Below are positions 51,827 to 60,937 of a stretch of DNA of 64,000 bases, one piece after another (the first letter of the stretch is position 1; the number at the start of each line of letters is the position of its first letter). Below the pieces are notes generated by a model. That model did not search any database. It worked only from the letters and a program-made list of their open reading frames with translations, and was not told where the DNA came from. The stretch is from CATQHW01 sp965215345 (GTDB lineage: Bacteria; Spirochaetota; Spirochaetia; SZUA-6; Bin103). The DNA is taken from assembly GCA_965215345.1 (NCBI GenBank), contig CBDCDL010000002.1, forward strand, positions 3,224,001-3,288,000, read 5' to 3'. The position numbers were made by a program, and so were the translations under genes.

Positions 51827-53029
51827 ATGATCACGGAAGCGACGTATCGACGGGACGGACGCACGGTCTCGGTGCGTGTCGAGCGCATCGACACCTGGGT
51901 GGAGGACACGGGCGAGATCGTCAACTTCCCGTGTCTCCTGGAGCTGGACGGCCGGCTGATCCTGTTCTACTCGCGCTCCCGGCACGGCGGCGAGCACGTG
52001 GCCGCCGAGGATCCGGTCAACGTCATCGAGTCGTGCGACGACGGCGACACTTGGCACCCGGCGCCGGACGACTTCGAGCTGCTGTCGCGCGATCCGGTCT
52101 CGGGGCGGATCAGCGACCCCTTCAGCACCTCGCTCGGGTACCTGCGCGACGGCACGATCGTGCATGTCGGGCACAACACCCAGCTCCAGCACGACGTCGG
52201 CTACGACCGGTCGGGGGACCACATGCACGTGCAGTTCCAGCAGGACGACCCCACGTTCCGGTTCCAGCGCGCGTCGCGCGACGGCCGCCTGCTGGAAACG
52301 GTGCCCTTCAAGGTGTCCGGGATGACGTGGGGACGGGCGTCCTACCAAGTCTATTCGACGATCCTGGAGATGGACGGCGGCGACCTGCTGACGGCGATGG
52401 AGTGGGCGAAGATCCTGCCGGAGTCGGAGTGGATCCGCAGGCCGAACGGCTCGGTCTGGCGGTATCGCTTCGGCGTGTTCATCGTGCGGTCGGGCGACGC
52501 CGGCAGGTCGTGGGAGGTGGTGGAGGAGTTCGACCCGGAGAAGATCGAGCCGGTGTACGGGGTCAGCGACCGGGCCGTGGACGAGGGGTTCGACGAGGCG
52601 GATCTGCGCATCCTGCCGGACGGCGACATCCTGTGCGTGATGCGCACCGGATCGGACTCCCCGCTGTGGCAGTCGCGCTCCTCTGACGGCGGGCGCACCT
52701 GGGCGGCGCCCGAGCCGATCGGCTGGCCTTCGGTGAAGCCGCGGCTGCAGGTGCTGCCGAACGGGATCCTGGCCTGTGCCTCCGGGCGCGGTTCCTACGG
52801 GCAGCCGCAGGTGACGCACGTGATGCTCAGCCTGGACGGCACCGGCCGCCACTGGGAGCCGCCGTTCTGCTTCCACACCGGCCCCGGCTGCTCGTACACC
52901 TCCACCATGCAGCGCGACGGCACGCTGCACGTGATCTACTCGGCCTCCGACTTTACCCGTGACATGGGCACCCACGGCCTGCCCAGGCAGGCGATCCGGC
53001 GCGCGGTGCTTTCCATCGAGGTGGTCTGA
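51827..53029 (+). CDS. Sialidase-like beta-propeller (BNR/Asp-box) protein
   Basis: A 400-residue beta-propeller with Asp-box repeats: SCDDGDTWHP near residue 66, SGDAGRSWEV near 225, SSDGGRTWAAP near 285, and a degenerate SLDGTGRHWEP near 335. No signal peptide, so it is probably intracellular, unlike secreted sialidases. Catalytic Arg/Glu/Tyr residues cannot be fixed by eye. The same strand has an esterase-like gene just upstream. Confidence 0.8.
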   Translation: MITEATYRRDGRTVSVRVERIDTWVEDTGEIVNFPCLLELDGRLILFYSRSRHGGEHVAAEDPVNVIESCDDGDTWHPAPDDFELLSRDPVSGRISDPFSTSLGYLRDGTIVHVGHNTQLQHDVGYDRSGDHMHVQFQQDDPTFRFQRASRDGRLLETVPFKVSGMTWGRASYQVYSTILEMDGGDLLTAMEWAKILPESEWIRRPNGSVWRYRFGVFIVRSGDAGRSWEVVEEFDPEKIEPVYGVSDRAVDEGFDEADLRILPDGDILCVMRTGSDSPLWQSRSSDGGRTWAAPEPIGWPSVKPRLQVLPNGILACASGRGSYGQPQVTHVMLSLDGTGRHWEPPFCFHTGPGCSYTSTMQRDGTLHVIYSASDFTRDMGTHGLPRQAIRRAVLSIEVV

Positions 53030-53090
53030 CTGGGGACCGCGGAACGATTGATGCGATGATGGCCGGACCGGATCCTGGGAGAAGGGAAGC

Positions 53091-53762
53091 ATGGTGACGG
53101 TCGAAGACCTGCTCGGTCCGCTCAACGAGATGGAGCGCAAGCACGCACCGGAGCAGCTCTGGATCGGGGGCGATGCGTCGATTTTCGAGTTGGGCACCCT
53201 GGTATCGGTGGTGGGTTCTCGCTCGGCATCTCCGGAGGGGATCAGACGTGCTCGCCGACTCGCTCGGAAGTTGGTCGATCGCAAAATCGTCGTGGTAAGC
53301 GGCTTGGCGAGGGGCATAGATACCGTCGCTCACGAGACGGCTATGGAGCGCGGAGGCCGGACGGTTGCGGTGCTGGCCACGCCGTTGGACCAAGCCGCGC
53401 CACCGGGAAACGCCGAGCTGCAACGGCGAATCATCCGCGAACACGTCGCGGTGACCCAGTTTCGGCCGGGAACTCCGGTTCAGAAGATGAACTTCACGAT
53501 CCGCAACCGAACGATGGCACTCCTGTCCGTCGCCACGATCATCGTGGAGGCCGGGCCGAACAGTGGCACCAGGCACCAGGGTTGGGAAGCCATCCGTCTT
53601 GGCCGCCCGTTGTTCTTTCTCGAGTCTGCAGTTACATCGACCGACGCCCGCTGGATCCAGAAACTCAGGGACTACGGCGCCGAGATTCTGAACGATGAGA
53701 ATCTGTCGAGATCGCTTGAAGACATTCCCACGCGGACTCTTGGCGAGGCCCTTCCGTTCTGA
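53091..53762 (+). CDS. DprA-like SLOG protein
   Basis: A 223-residue protein of the SMF/DprA Rossmann core. The motifs run in order: SVVGSRSASPEG, VVSGLARGIDTVAHETAM, FTIRNRTMALLS and VEAGPNSGTRHQGWEA. The usual N-terminal HhH or SAM region and C-terminal winged helix of competence DprA are missing, so it is a minimal SLOG unit. SLOG proteins either bind ssDNA with RecA (true DprA) or sense or process nucleotides in conflict systems. A phosphoribosyltransferase overlaps directly downstream and base composition is lower than nearby genes, pointing to a transferred two-gene module. Confidence 0.87.
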   Translation: MVTVEDLLGPLNEMERKHAPEQLWIGGDASIFELGTLVSVVGSRSASPEGIRRARRLARKLVDRKIVVVSGLARGIDTVAHETAMERGGRTVAVLATPLDQAAPPGNAELQRRIIREHVAVTQFRPGTPVQKMNFTIRNRTMALLSVATIIVEAGPNSGTRHQGWEAIRLGRPLFFLESAVTSTDARWIQKLRDYGAEILNDENLSRSLEDIPTRTLGEALPF

Positions 53763-54382
53763 AGATCGCGTTCGCGTCGTTGCTCATCTACTCCCCACGC
53801 GGAGTCCGGGGATTGTCCGTCCTATCGCGCACTCGCGTACGCGACGGGGTGAAGCGTGGAGATCTATCCACGCTATCGCATGCGGCGCGACGAGTCCGCG
53901 AACGCTTCGATCAGCTCCGTGGATACTTCGGAGACGGTGTTGTTCTGGTTCCTGTTCCGCGACACGCACCGACCCATCTTGGAGCGCTTTGGCCGGCAAG
54001 GATGATTGCTGAATCGCTGATCGTCGAGAGGCTTGCCTACGACTGTCAGCCACTCTTGCGGCGGTCATCCGCGGTCGACAAGTCAGCGATGTGGAGTGGG
54101 CCAAGAACGGTGACCCGCCATCTTCAGACCATCGCGGCGGCGCCGCCAATCGACTATCCGCGGAGAATTCTCGTTGTCGATGATGTCGTGACGTCTGGAG
54201 CCACGCTTTTTGCGGCAACAAGGATCGTCAAGGCGGCGTGCACAAATGCCGACGTGAAGGCCTTCGCGCTCATTCGCACACTCAGCGGTCAGGAGGTGCC
54301 GGAGACACCTGATCAGTGCCTCGCTCCATGCATTGGAACAATCTCCCTGAACGCAGATGACACGACAACACGCGAGCCATGA
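53759..54382 (+). CDS. ComF-like phosphoribosyltransferase
   Basis: A 207-residue type I phosphoribosyltransferase. VVLVPVPRHAP is a ComFC-like strand, and RILVVDDVVTSGATLFAAT is the PRPP-binding motif near residue 142. The family start (FASLLIYSPRG) suggests translation begins at the CTG at 53759, overlapping the DprA-like stop as CTGA; a TTG at 53780 would cut this conserved segment. No zinc finger is present. Partnering with the DprA-like protein recalls competence (ComFC-DprA) and nucleotide-based defence; which applies is open. Confidence 0.8.
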   Translation: MKIAFASLLIYSPRGVRGLSVLSRTRVRDGVKRGDLSTLSHAARRVRERFDQLRGYFGDGVVLVPVPRHAPTHLGALWPARMIAESLIVERLAYDCQPLLRRSSAVDKSAMWSGPRTVTRHLQTIAAAPPIDYPRRILVVDDVVTSGATLFAATRIVKAACTNADVKAFALIRTLSGQEVPETPDQCLAPCIGTISLNADDTTTREP

Positions 54383-54478
54383 ATGAAGTAGAGATAGGAC
54401 CGCTGATTTGTTCTGACCTGCAAGCCGGCGCGTTGTCCACTCGCTCCAACATCTGGTGCGGAGCATACCTGAGTCAGA

Positions 54479-55036
54479 TCATCTGGGCCCCGGGACCAAG
54501 GTGCGGACGCCGTTGCGGTAGACGACCTGCTGCCGGCCGCCGGGGACGGGGAGGGCGCGCAGCGCGAGCTCGCCGAAGGTGACCATCGGTTCGGACTTGA
54601 GCAGGATCTCGTCCAGGGACTGCTCGGGCGTGCGGCCGGTGGTGTCGATGGTGACGACGCGGCCGACCTTCCGGAACAGGGAGTTCTCCACCTCCTCGGC
54701 GAAACGCTCCTTGAGGCGGGCGATGTCGGCCTCGCGGATCACCTGGTGCTCGTGCGGGGCGTCGCGCATGCGCCGGCGGATCGTGTCGTCGTCGGCGGTG
54801 AGGTGGCTCTGCGATCGCCGGATCGGCCTCCACGGCGTTGAAGACGCGGAAGTCGGTCGTGCCCTCGACGTAGCCGGGGTCGCGCGCGCATACTCGGTCG
54901 ACGGCGTCGCGGTAGTAGGCGACCTCCTCCGGGGTGAGGCGTTCTCGATGATGACGATGCCGCGCTCCGCGAACTCCTGCCACTGCTCGCGGCTGAAGCC
55001 GGCCGGGGCGACGCGGTACGTGCCGCTCCCGGTCAC
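54479..55036 (-). pseudogene. Chimeric, frameshifted PhyH remnant joined to a kinase-like tail
   Basis: From a GTG overlapping the upstream stop (GTGA at 55036), frame 1 reads the start of a phytanoyl-CoA dioxygenase (GFSREQWQEFAERGIVIIEN). It continues only after a one-base shift (LTPEEVAYYRDAVDRVCARDPGY...FRVFNAVEADPAIAE). Near 54820 the sequence jumps back to the first frame with an unrelated tail (SHLTADDDTIRRRM, EENSLF-like EVENSLFRKVGRVVTIDTTGRTPEQ), resembling a P-loop kinase end. The middle and end of the dioxygenase with its iron ligands are missing. So a deletion joined two gene fragments, plus one base loss. Confidence 0.7.
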
Positions 55037-56706
55037 GAAGGCAGGGGCGGCGCAGGCAGCACACGCGGCGCGCCGGTGAACAGCGCGGTCTTTTCCGGTG
55101 CCGGACTTGCCCCGGTCACCATGTTGCCGAGCCAGTCGAAGCTCACCGACAGGTCGGGCGCCGTATCCGGCCACAGCCCGCGGACTTGGTGATGGAAACG
55201 GACCAGCGGGTAGGTGATCGTTATCTCCACGCCGGCGCACGCATCGAATCGCACGTAGTCACCGGACCAGCGCGGCGGGATTGGTCTCGTTCCGGTGAAC
55301 GCGGTCACCTGCTCCCGAGGCGTCCAGTGCGGAGGGCGCAGGTAGAAGACGTCGGCGACCTTCGGCTTGACGGTGAGGCGGCCCTGATCCGGGAAGAACG
55401 AATACACGTCGCCCCACGGCGACTCGCGTGAGAGGCTCATGTTCACGTAGATCCCATCCGGGCCCCACGGCGAGCGATGCCGCTGCTCGATCGTGTGCGC
55501 CCAGGCGGTGTGAATGGCGCGCATCCCTTCCGGCGCGCAGCATCCGAACATCTCGAACCCCGATACGTTGCCGAGCAGGTCGTTCTCGTAGTCGTTGAGC
55601 CCGGATCCGCCGATGATGCCGCCCTGGAACGTGCGGAGCTGGCGGATGCCTTCCGCGATGGCGTCGGGGCTCGCATCGGGGTTGGTCTCGCGGTAGTAGT
55701 CCTCGAAATCGGGGGTGACGGCGAACTGCAGCGTGTTGATGTAGTTGCGCAGGTAGCGCTCGACGTAGTCGTAGTGCTCGGCGTCGCCTGCGTGACCGAA
55801 CAGCGCGGCGTTGGAGATCATGTCCGACACGCAGCACGTTTCGTTGCAGGAATCCGGCATCGCCGGGAACCATCCCGTCCCGGTTCCGCGTGACAGCATC
55901 CAGTCCCATGCCCTGCGGGCGAAGTCGACGTAGCGCCGCTCCCCGGTCAGGACGCCGAGATGATTGACTCCCCAGAGGGCGTGCATGGTCGCGTGGCTGT
56001 GCCCGAGCGGCTCGTCGAAGCGACCGTCCGCCGTGAAGCGGATGCCGTCCGGCTGGAGCCCTCGCATGATCCCTTCGGCGTACGCTTTGGCGAAGGCCAG
56101 GCCGTCCTGTTCGCCGGTAGCGGCGTAGTACGTGAGCAGCGGCTCCACGATCGGCGCCGGATGCTTGCGCCAGCCGCTGTCGAGCAGCGAACCGTCCGGC
56201 TTGACGGCGGTCATGCCGCCCGGGAGCCAGCACACCTCCGTACCGTCGCGCACCTCCCACCGCGCCAGTCCGCGCAGCCTATCGAGGACTGCACGGGCGG
56301 TTGCCTTCGTTCCGGCATCGCCCGTAAGCGCATACTCCAGCGACAGACTGTGCAGGATCTTCGTCGCACCCCATACGTGGTAGACGTAGTCGCCCCTCTC
56401 GAATCTGGCGTGTATGTCGGCTTCGTTGTAGCAGCCGGGGGGCGCCAGCACGGTGCCGTCGCGCTCCACGTAGGCGCGCATGCGCCGGTGAAACGCCTGC
56501 TCCACCTCCCGCCCCGCGTCGGCGCCGCTTACCTCGCGCATGTAGTACCACTCCCACTCCATGCGGGCGTCGGTATCGCACGGAACGACCACGTCGTGAC
56601 CGGCGGGGACCGGCGGGCACTTGAGCGGGTGGCACTGAAAGACCGGTTCGTAGCCGAGGTGAGGCCGCGGCGTGTTGATCAGGTAGTGGAGCGCCCACTC
56701 GGCCAT
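55033..56706 (-). CDS. (Alpha/alpha)6-barrel glycosidase-like protein
   Basis: A 557-residue protein (from ATG 56706) of six-hairpin glycosidase type. Helical repeats include DYVYHVWGATKILHSLSLEYALTGD and the active-site-like NETCCVSDMISNAALFGHAGD; the tail is a beta-sandwich. Its substrate is unknown but context with an alpha-galactosidase-like enzyme and a sugar importer suggests oligosaccharides. The true start may lie upstream in another frame: the GTG that overlaps the upstream gene's stop opens a 43-codon frame that ends just before this ATG. Confidence 0.72.
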   Translation of the reverse strand: MAEWALHYLINTPRPHLGYEPVFQCHPLKCPPVPAGHDVVVPCDTDARMEWEWYYMREVSGADAGREVEQAFHRRMRAYVERDGTVLAPPGCYNEADIHARFERGDYVYHVWGATKILHSLSLEYALTGDAGTKATARAVLDRLRGLARWEVRDGTEVCWLPGGMTAVKPDGSLLDSGWRKHPAPIVEPLLTYYAATGEQDGLAFAKAYAEGIMRGLQPDGIRFTADGRFDEPLGHSHATMHALWGVNHLGVLTGERRYVDFARRAWDWMLSRGTGTGWFPAMPDSCNETCCVSDMISNAALFGHAGDAEHYDYVERYLRNYINTLQFAVTPDFEDYYRETNPDASPDAIAEGIRQLRTFQGGIIGGSGLNDYENDLLGNVSGFEMFGCCAPEGMRAIHTAWAHTIEQRHRSPWGPDGIYVNMSLSRESPWGDVYSFFPDQGRLTVKPKVADVFYLRPPHWTPREQVTAFTGTRPIPPRWSGDYVRFDACAGVEITITYPLVRFHHQVRGLWPDTAPDLSVSFDWLGNMVTGASPAPEKTALFTGAPRVLPAPPLPS

Positions 56707-56711
56707 CCGCT

Positions 56712-56843
56712 TCAAATCGACGTCAGGAGTGCTTCGGGAAGCGGAGCGTGGGGCCGGTGCTTCCGCTGACCGCGGGACCAGGCACGCGCGTCCCGGACGA
56801 TGCCGGTGATCCCCAGAATCCGCAGTACGGCAGCGCCGTTCAC
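56712..56843 (-). pseudogene. Frame-displaced N-terminus of the glycosidase gene
   Basis: A 43-codon frame opens at GTG 56843, which overlaps the upstream gene's stop as GTGA, and ends at TGA 56714-56712, six bases before the ATG used by the main glycosidase frame. Its peptide (VNGAAVLRILGITGIVRDARAWSR...ALLTSI) runs on sensibly into the main frame's DLKRMAEWALHYL if one base is lost or gained near 56715. It is either a real frameshift, a sequencing error, or a short coupling ORF. Confidence 0.5.
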
Positions 56844-59011
56844 GTCGACTCGCGGGTGATGAGGAGGATGTCCGAGCCGAAGCCGAGTTGCGCATCATGG
56901 TCGCCGGCAGGCAGGCCGTCGCCTGCCGCCAGCCACGGGTCCGGCAGCACCGCGGGGATGCCGTCGTGCAGCAACCGCTCCCCGGCGAAGCGCTCCCGGC
57001 GGCCGGGCCGGTCGTTCAGATGCTCGACGACGTAGCCGCGTCCGGGATCGAGGGCCTTCAGCCGCACGACGTTGCGCTCCGCGCCCGCGGGGTGGCGGAA
57101 GACGAACACGATCGACTCCGAGCCGTCCTCGGCCGTGTACTGCAGCGCATCCCACCCGTCCGCATCATCGAGCTCCGGATGCCAGACGTCTCCGAGCAAC
57201 AGGTGCCGGTAGCGCTTGAAGTGCAGGAGGTTGCGCCTGAACGCTTCGAGGTAGCCCGCTGGAGCGTGGGACAGGAGCTGAGCCTGCATGCCGTTGATGT
57301 TGCCGAAGGAAACGCCATGCGTGAAATGGCGCCTCAGGCTGTAGTCGAGCGTGGAGGCGGAGCACCAGCCGGAGACGATCTGCGGCAGCGTGGCGGCCTC
57401 CACCGAGGCCCTGCTGGCCAGCGAGCCCCACACGTACGGCGCGACCATCGGGCCGGTGATGAACTCGTTCGCATAGCCGCCGGGCAGCAGTGTGCGCGGC
57501 CCCGGGTTGGTCCGGCTGTGGCGCAGCGACGGATCGCACTCGAAGCCGATCAAGTGCGGAAAACGGTCGAGCAGGTGAGACATGATCTCCATCCTGCCCG
57601 CGTACGCCGCCCACGTACCGCTCCGCGGACCGTGCGGATGGTCGGCGCGATCGCAGGCGTGGCTGACCGTGCCGGACGGATCCCACTTGATCCACTCCAG
57701 ACGGTACCGCTCGACGATCGCGGCGAGCTTCTCGTTGACCTCGGCGATTACCTCCGGGCACCCCAGGCAGAGTTGCGTCATCGGGGAGAGCGACGGGTGG
57801 CGGCACTCGAGCGCCTTGCCGTCGCGCATCGCCACCCAGGCCTGCGGGATCTCGCCGGTCGAGACCCTGCGCGAGTCGACCATGCCGGGGTCCACCCAGA
57901 GGCCGAAGCGCATGCCCGCCGCGCGGACGCGGCGCGAGAGGTCGGCGAGCCCACGCGGGAACTTCTCGGAGCTCTCCTCGTAGGTCCCGAGCCCCTGGGC
58001 CCAGTCGTTCATTCCCGGCACCGTGGAGCTGTCCGCCACCCATGAGGCATCGTGATAGAACACGTCGAAGCCGATGCGCTTCGCGACGGTGAGCTCCTCG
58101 TTGAGGATCCGTTCACTGTCAGGGTCGGTGAGCCAGGCGCAATAGGCGGCGTGCGGCGTGTCCGCCATCGGCGATGGCATCACGTGCCGCTTGAGGTAGC
58201 GGAACGCCTCATTGCCGGCCTCGTCGGGACCGCCTTCGGCAAGGGTCAGGAACGTCAGTGGAGCCTCGATCGCGTGCCCGACGGCCGGCTCCAGCGTGCC
58301 GTCGGGATCCGCGGCACGCCCGCTCGCCGGCGGATTGGCGCCCGCGCGGATGCGTGCGCCGCCCTCGCTGGGGTCGATGTTGCCGGCAAAGCGCAGGATT
58401 CCCGCGCCCAGGTCCCCGCCCAGGAGCAGGGATTCGCCACGCTCGGCATCCTCGAGGACGATCCAGTTGTCTTCCTCGCGCGCACCGGTCGCCGCACCGG
58501 CTTCGGCAAAGCCGTGGCTTCCGTCCGCGGCGGTTGTCCACAGCGCGAACGGGCGTGCGGCATCCGCCAAAGCGATGGAGATCGGACTGATCCCGCAGAC
58601 ACGGGGCACGGACCCGCGTGTGTTCTGCAGCCGCGCCACGCATTCGATCGTCGAGCGGCCCGGAAAGCACCGCAACGACTGAACGAGAAGCGCGCCGGTG
58701 GCGTCGTGGATGAAGTGAAGGTTCAACTCCGCCGCTCCCTCGCCCAGCTCGACGGCGCTGCCTTCGCCGAGGCGCCAGCCGGCGCTCTCCGGCCGTCGAA
58801 AGCCGCTCTCCCCGCGGCCGCGAACCCACGGCCCCGCAGCAGCTCCCGGATGAGCCCAGTTGCGCGGCGCCCGCACACCGCTGCCGGCGACCCGCGCGAG
58901 CGACCTCACCGTCACGCCACCCGCGGGCGCGCGCTCGAGCTCCAGGTGCAGGCGGTCGTTGCCGATGGTCCAGCCGCGCGCCGTCGCATGCGCCCACGCC
59001 GCGTGTCCCAC
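56840..59011 (-). CDS. GH36-like alpha-galactosidase family protein
   Basis: A 723-residue glycosidase with an N-terminal beta-sandwich and a TIM barrel. Barrel marks: FDVFYHDASWVADSS, RAAGMRFGLWVDPGMVDS (family usually FGLWFEPEMV), WIKWDPSG with the likely nucleophile Asp, and GFECDPSLRH in place of the usual ECxSGGxR acid/base loop. The last marks differ from canonical GH36, so the substrate may not be alpha-galactoside. GTG 59011 has GGAGG just upstream. It is head of a minus-strand unit and diverges across 184 bases from the sugar ABC operon. Confidence 0.75.
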   Translation of the reverse strand: MGHAAWAHATARGWTIGNDRLHLELERAPAGGVTVRSLARVAGSGVRAPRNWAHPGAAAGPWVRGRGESGFRRPESAGWRLGEGSAVELGEGAAELNLHFIHDATGALLVQSLRCFPGRSTIECVARLQNTRGSVPRVCGISPISIALADAARPFALWTTAADGSHGFAEAGAATGAREEDNWIVLEDAERGESLLLGGDLGAGILRFAGNIDPSEGGARIRAGANPPASGRAADPDGTLEPAVGHAIEAPLTFLTLAEGGPDEAGNEAFRYLKRHVMPSPMADTPHAAYCAWLTDPDSERILNEELTVAKRIGFDVFYHDASWVADSSTVPGMNDWAQGLGTYEESSEKFPRGLADLSRRVRAAGMRFGLWVDPGMVDSRRVSTGEIPQAWVAMRDGKALECRHPSLSPMTQLCLGCPEVIAEVNEKLAAIVERYRLEWIKWDPSGTVSHACDRADHPHGPRSGTWAAYAGRMEIMSHLLDRFPHLIGFECDPSLRHSRTNPGPRTLLPGGYANEFITGPMVAPYVWGSLASRASVEAATLPQIVSGWCSASTLDYSLRRHFTHGVSFGNINGMQAQLLSHAPAGYLEAFRRNLLHFKRYRHLLLGDVWHPELDDADGWDALQYTAEDGSESIVFVFRHPAGAERNVVRLKALDPGRGYVVEHLNDRPGRRERFAGERLLHDGIPAVLPDPWLAAGDGLPAGDHDAQLGFGSDILLITREST

Positions 59012-59195
59012 TACGCCTCCAGACCACAGTGAAGCGCATGCGGTTCGGCGGGTCCAGTCCCGGTACTGAACTCCGCTGAAGCGCGCGTTCGATCCGACGG
59101 CTCGTTGCTGCGGGACCGCAAGAGGTTCATAGTGTGTCGATTGCGGCGCCCGGGGCCGAGAACGGCGGTGGCGCGACTCACACGGGAGGTGACGC

Positions 59196-60821
59196 ATGAA
59201 AACGAGATCGATCGTCGTTCTGATGGCGGTGCTCGCATCGGGGACGCCGTTTGCCGCCGGGGTTGAAGAATCGGCGGCGATGGCCGAGGGACCGGTCGAG
59301 GTGACGATCTGGACGACCACCATCGGCGTCGGAGCGACCGGCAAGACCGAGGAGCGCTGGAGCGACACCAAGATCGGCGCGCTCATGGCCGAGGAGAGCG
59401 GCATCGACTGGGTCTTCTCCTACACGGAGTCGGGGGACGTGGAAACCGCGTTCAACCTGCGGTTGGCCAGCGGCGACTGGCCGGAAGTGATCCGCTCCTC
59501 GCAGCGCAACTTCGTCTGGCTGCAACGGCTGCTGGAGGCCGGCGTCGTCATCCCGCTGGACGAGTACTACGGCAACGCCGACTACCCGAACATCGCCAAG
59601 CTGTCCCCGGAGGTGATCGATTTCTGGCGGTACACCGACAGGAACATCTACCACTTTCCCGGCAGTGTGTTCGAGGATCCCAAGCAGCCGTGGGGCTATT
59701 GGGCCGCTGCCGTCTGGGCCGTCCATCCCGACTATCTCGCCGCGGTGGACATGACGACCGCCGACCTGGCGACCATCGAGGGTGTCGAGCGGTACCTGCG
59801 CGCCGTGCAGGCAGCCGGCCTCACGACGGAGGACGGGCTTCCGGTGTTGCCGATCACCGGGGGCCAGAACCTGAGCATGTGGCAGGTGATGCTCAACACG
59901 TTCGGCGTGTCGACCGCCGGGATGGGCTTCGACGACTACGACGGTGAGTTCATCCACTTCCGGGACCATCCGCAGACCAGGGCCGCGCTGCAGTGGGTGA
60001 ACACGCTGTATCGAGACGGGCTGCTCGATCCCGAAGCGCTGTCGCAGAAGAACGAGACCCTGCGCGAGAAGATGATGGGCCGCCGCGTCGCGGCGATCGG
60101 CGACTGGGCGTGGGGGTTCTGGCAGACCGTCACCGCCGGCGTGACCCCGGCGACCGAGATGGTCCTGATCGACTATCCCCAAGCCCCGGGAGCGAGCCGG
60201 CCGGGTGTGAACATCACCTACAACCCGTACGGATCGAACGGACTCCTGGTCACCACGAACGCCAAGAACCCGGACGCGGTCGCACGCTTCGCCGACTACG
60301 CGTACGAGACCGGCGTGAATCGGGACTGGGAGTTGATCCAGGGTCCGCGCGGCGTGACCTGGGACTACGACCCGGACGAGGGCGCGCCCTACATGACCTT
60401 CCTGGACGACGAGCTCAGGGAGGCGCTGTTCGCGGGCGACTACAACAAGATCAAGACCCTGGGATTCGGATCCAATCCGCTGGGGATGCAATCGGAGGAC
60501 ATGAACTACTTCCGCCCGCGCGAGTTGCGCGAGACGTTGAACTGGATCTTCGACATGCACCGCTTCTACTACGATGAGCCGAACGTCTCCATCGCCAGGC
60601 CCTACGACAACCTGAAGATGCCGGCCGAGGGACTCTGGCAGCAGAACGCCGAGATCCTGGGAAGGCTGGATGTCGAGTTCTTCGCGAAGCTCATCGGCGC
60701 CGACTCGCCGGCCGAGTTCGAGAGCACGTGGAGCACCTATCAGGATCAACTGCAGCTCCAGGGAAGCTGGGCGCAGGTCAAAGAGGAGTGGTCGGCGACG
60801 CTCGCTGAGCAGGTGGGTTAG
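59196..60821 (+). CDS. Sugar ABC solute-binding protein (LipO/YtcQ type)
   Basis: A 541-residue extracellular solute-binding protein of family 1. The N-terminal signal (TRSIVVLMAVLASGTPFAAGVEES) has no lipobox cysteine and ends in a FAAGxEE pattern common in spirochaete binding proteins. The family features are a long VEVTIWTTTIGVG start, RLASGDWPEVIRS, and large aromatic-rich loops. ATG 59196 follows GGGAGG. It leads the operon with two LplB/YtcP-type permeases and probably takes up an oligosaccharide made or processed by the divergent glycosidases. Confidence 0.9.
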   Translation: MKTRSIVVLMAVLASGTPFAAGVEESAAMAEGPVEVTIWTTTIGVGATGKTEERWSDTKIGALMAEESGIDWVFSYTESGDVETAFNLRLASGDWPEVIRSSQRNFVWLQRLLEAGVVIPLDEYYGNADYPNIAKLSPEVIDFWRYTDRNIYHFPGSVFEDPKQPWGYWAAAVWAVHPDYLAAVDMTTADLATIEGVERYLRAVQAAGLTTEDGLPVLPITGGQNLSMWQVMLNTFGVSTAGMGFDDYDGEFIHFRDHPQTRAALQWVNTLYRDGLLDPEALSQKNETLREKMMGRRVAAIGDWAWGFWQTVTAGVTPATEMVLIDYPQAPGASRPGVNITYNPYGSNGLLVTTNAKNPDAVARFADYAYETGVNRDWELIQGPRGVTWDYDPDEGAPYMTFLDDELREALFAGDYNKIKTLGFGSNPLGMQSEDMNYFRPRELRETLNWIFDMHRFYYDEPNVSIARPYDNLKMPAEGLWQQNAEILGRLDVEFFAKLIGADSPAEFESTWSTYQDQLQLQGSWAQVKEEWSATLAEQVG

Positions 60822-60874
60822 CGCCGATCGGCATCGAACCGTTCGATGCACGTTCGAGCCCGCGGTGAGCAGAC

Positions 60875-60901
60875 GAGGAGGCTCCTTCCCGGAGCCTCCT
60901 C
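60875..60901. terminator. Intercistronic hairpin after the sugar-binding gene
   Basis: GAGGAGGCTCC (60875-60885) and GGAGCCTCCTC (60891-60901) form a perfect 11-base stem with a 5-base loop, 53 bases after the binding-protein stop and before the first permease gene. A short pyrimidine stretch (TCTT) follows but no long T-run. It could act as a partial terminator that keeps permease levels low. Confidence 0.72.
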
Positions 60902-60937
60902 TCTTCAACTGCCGCGCACGTCCGATTCGGGGGCGCC

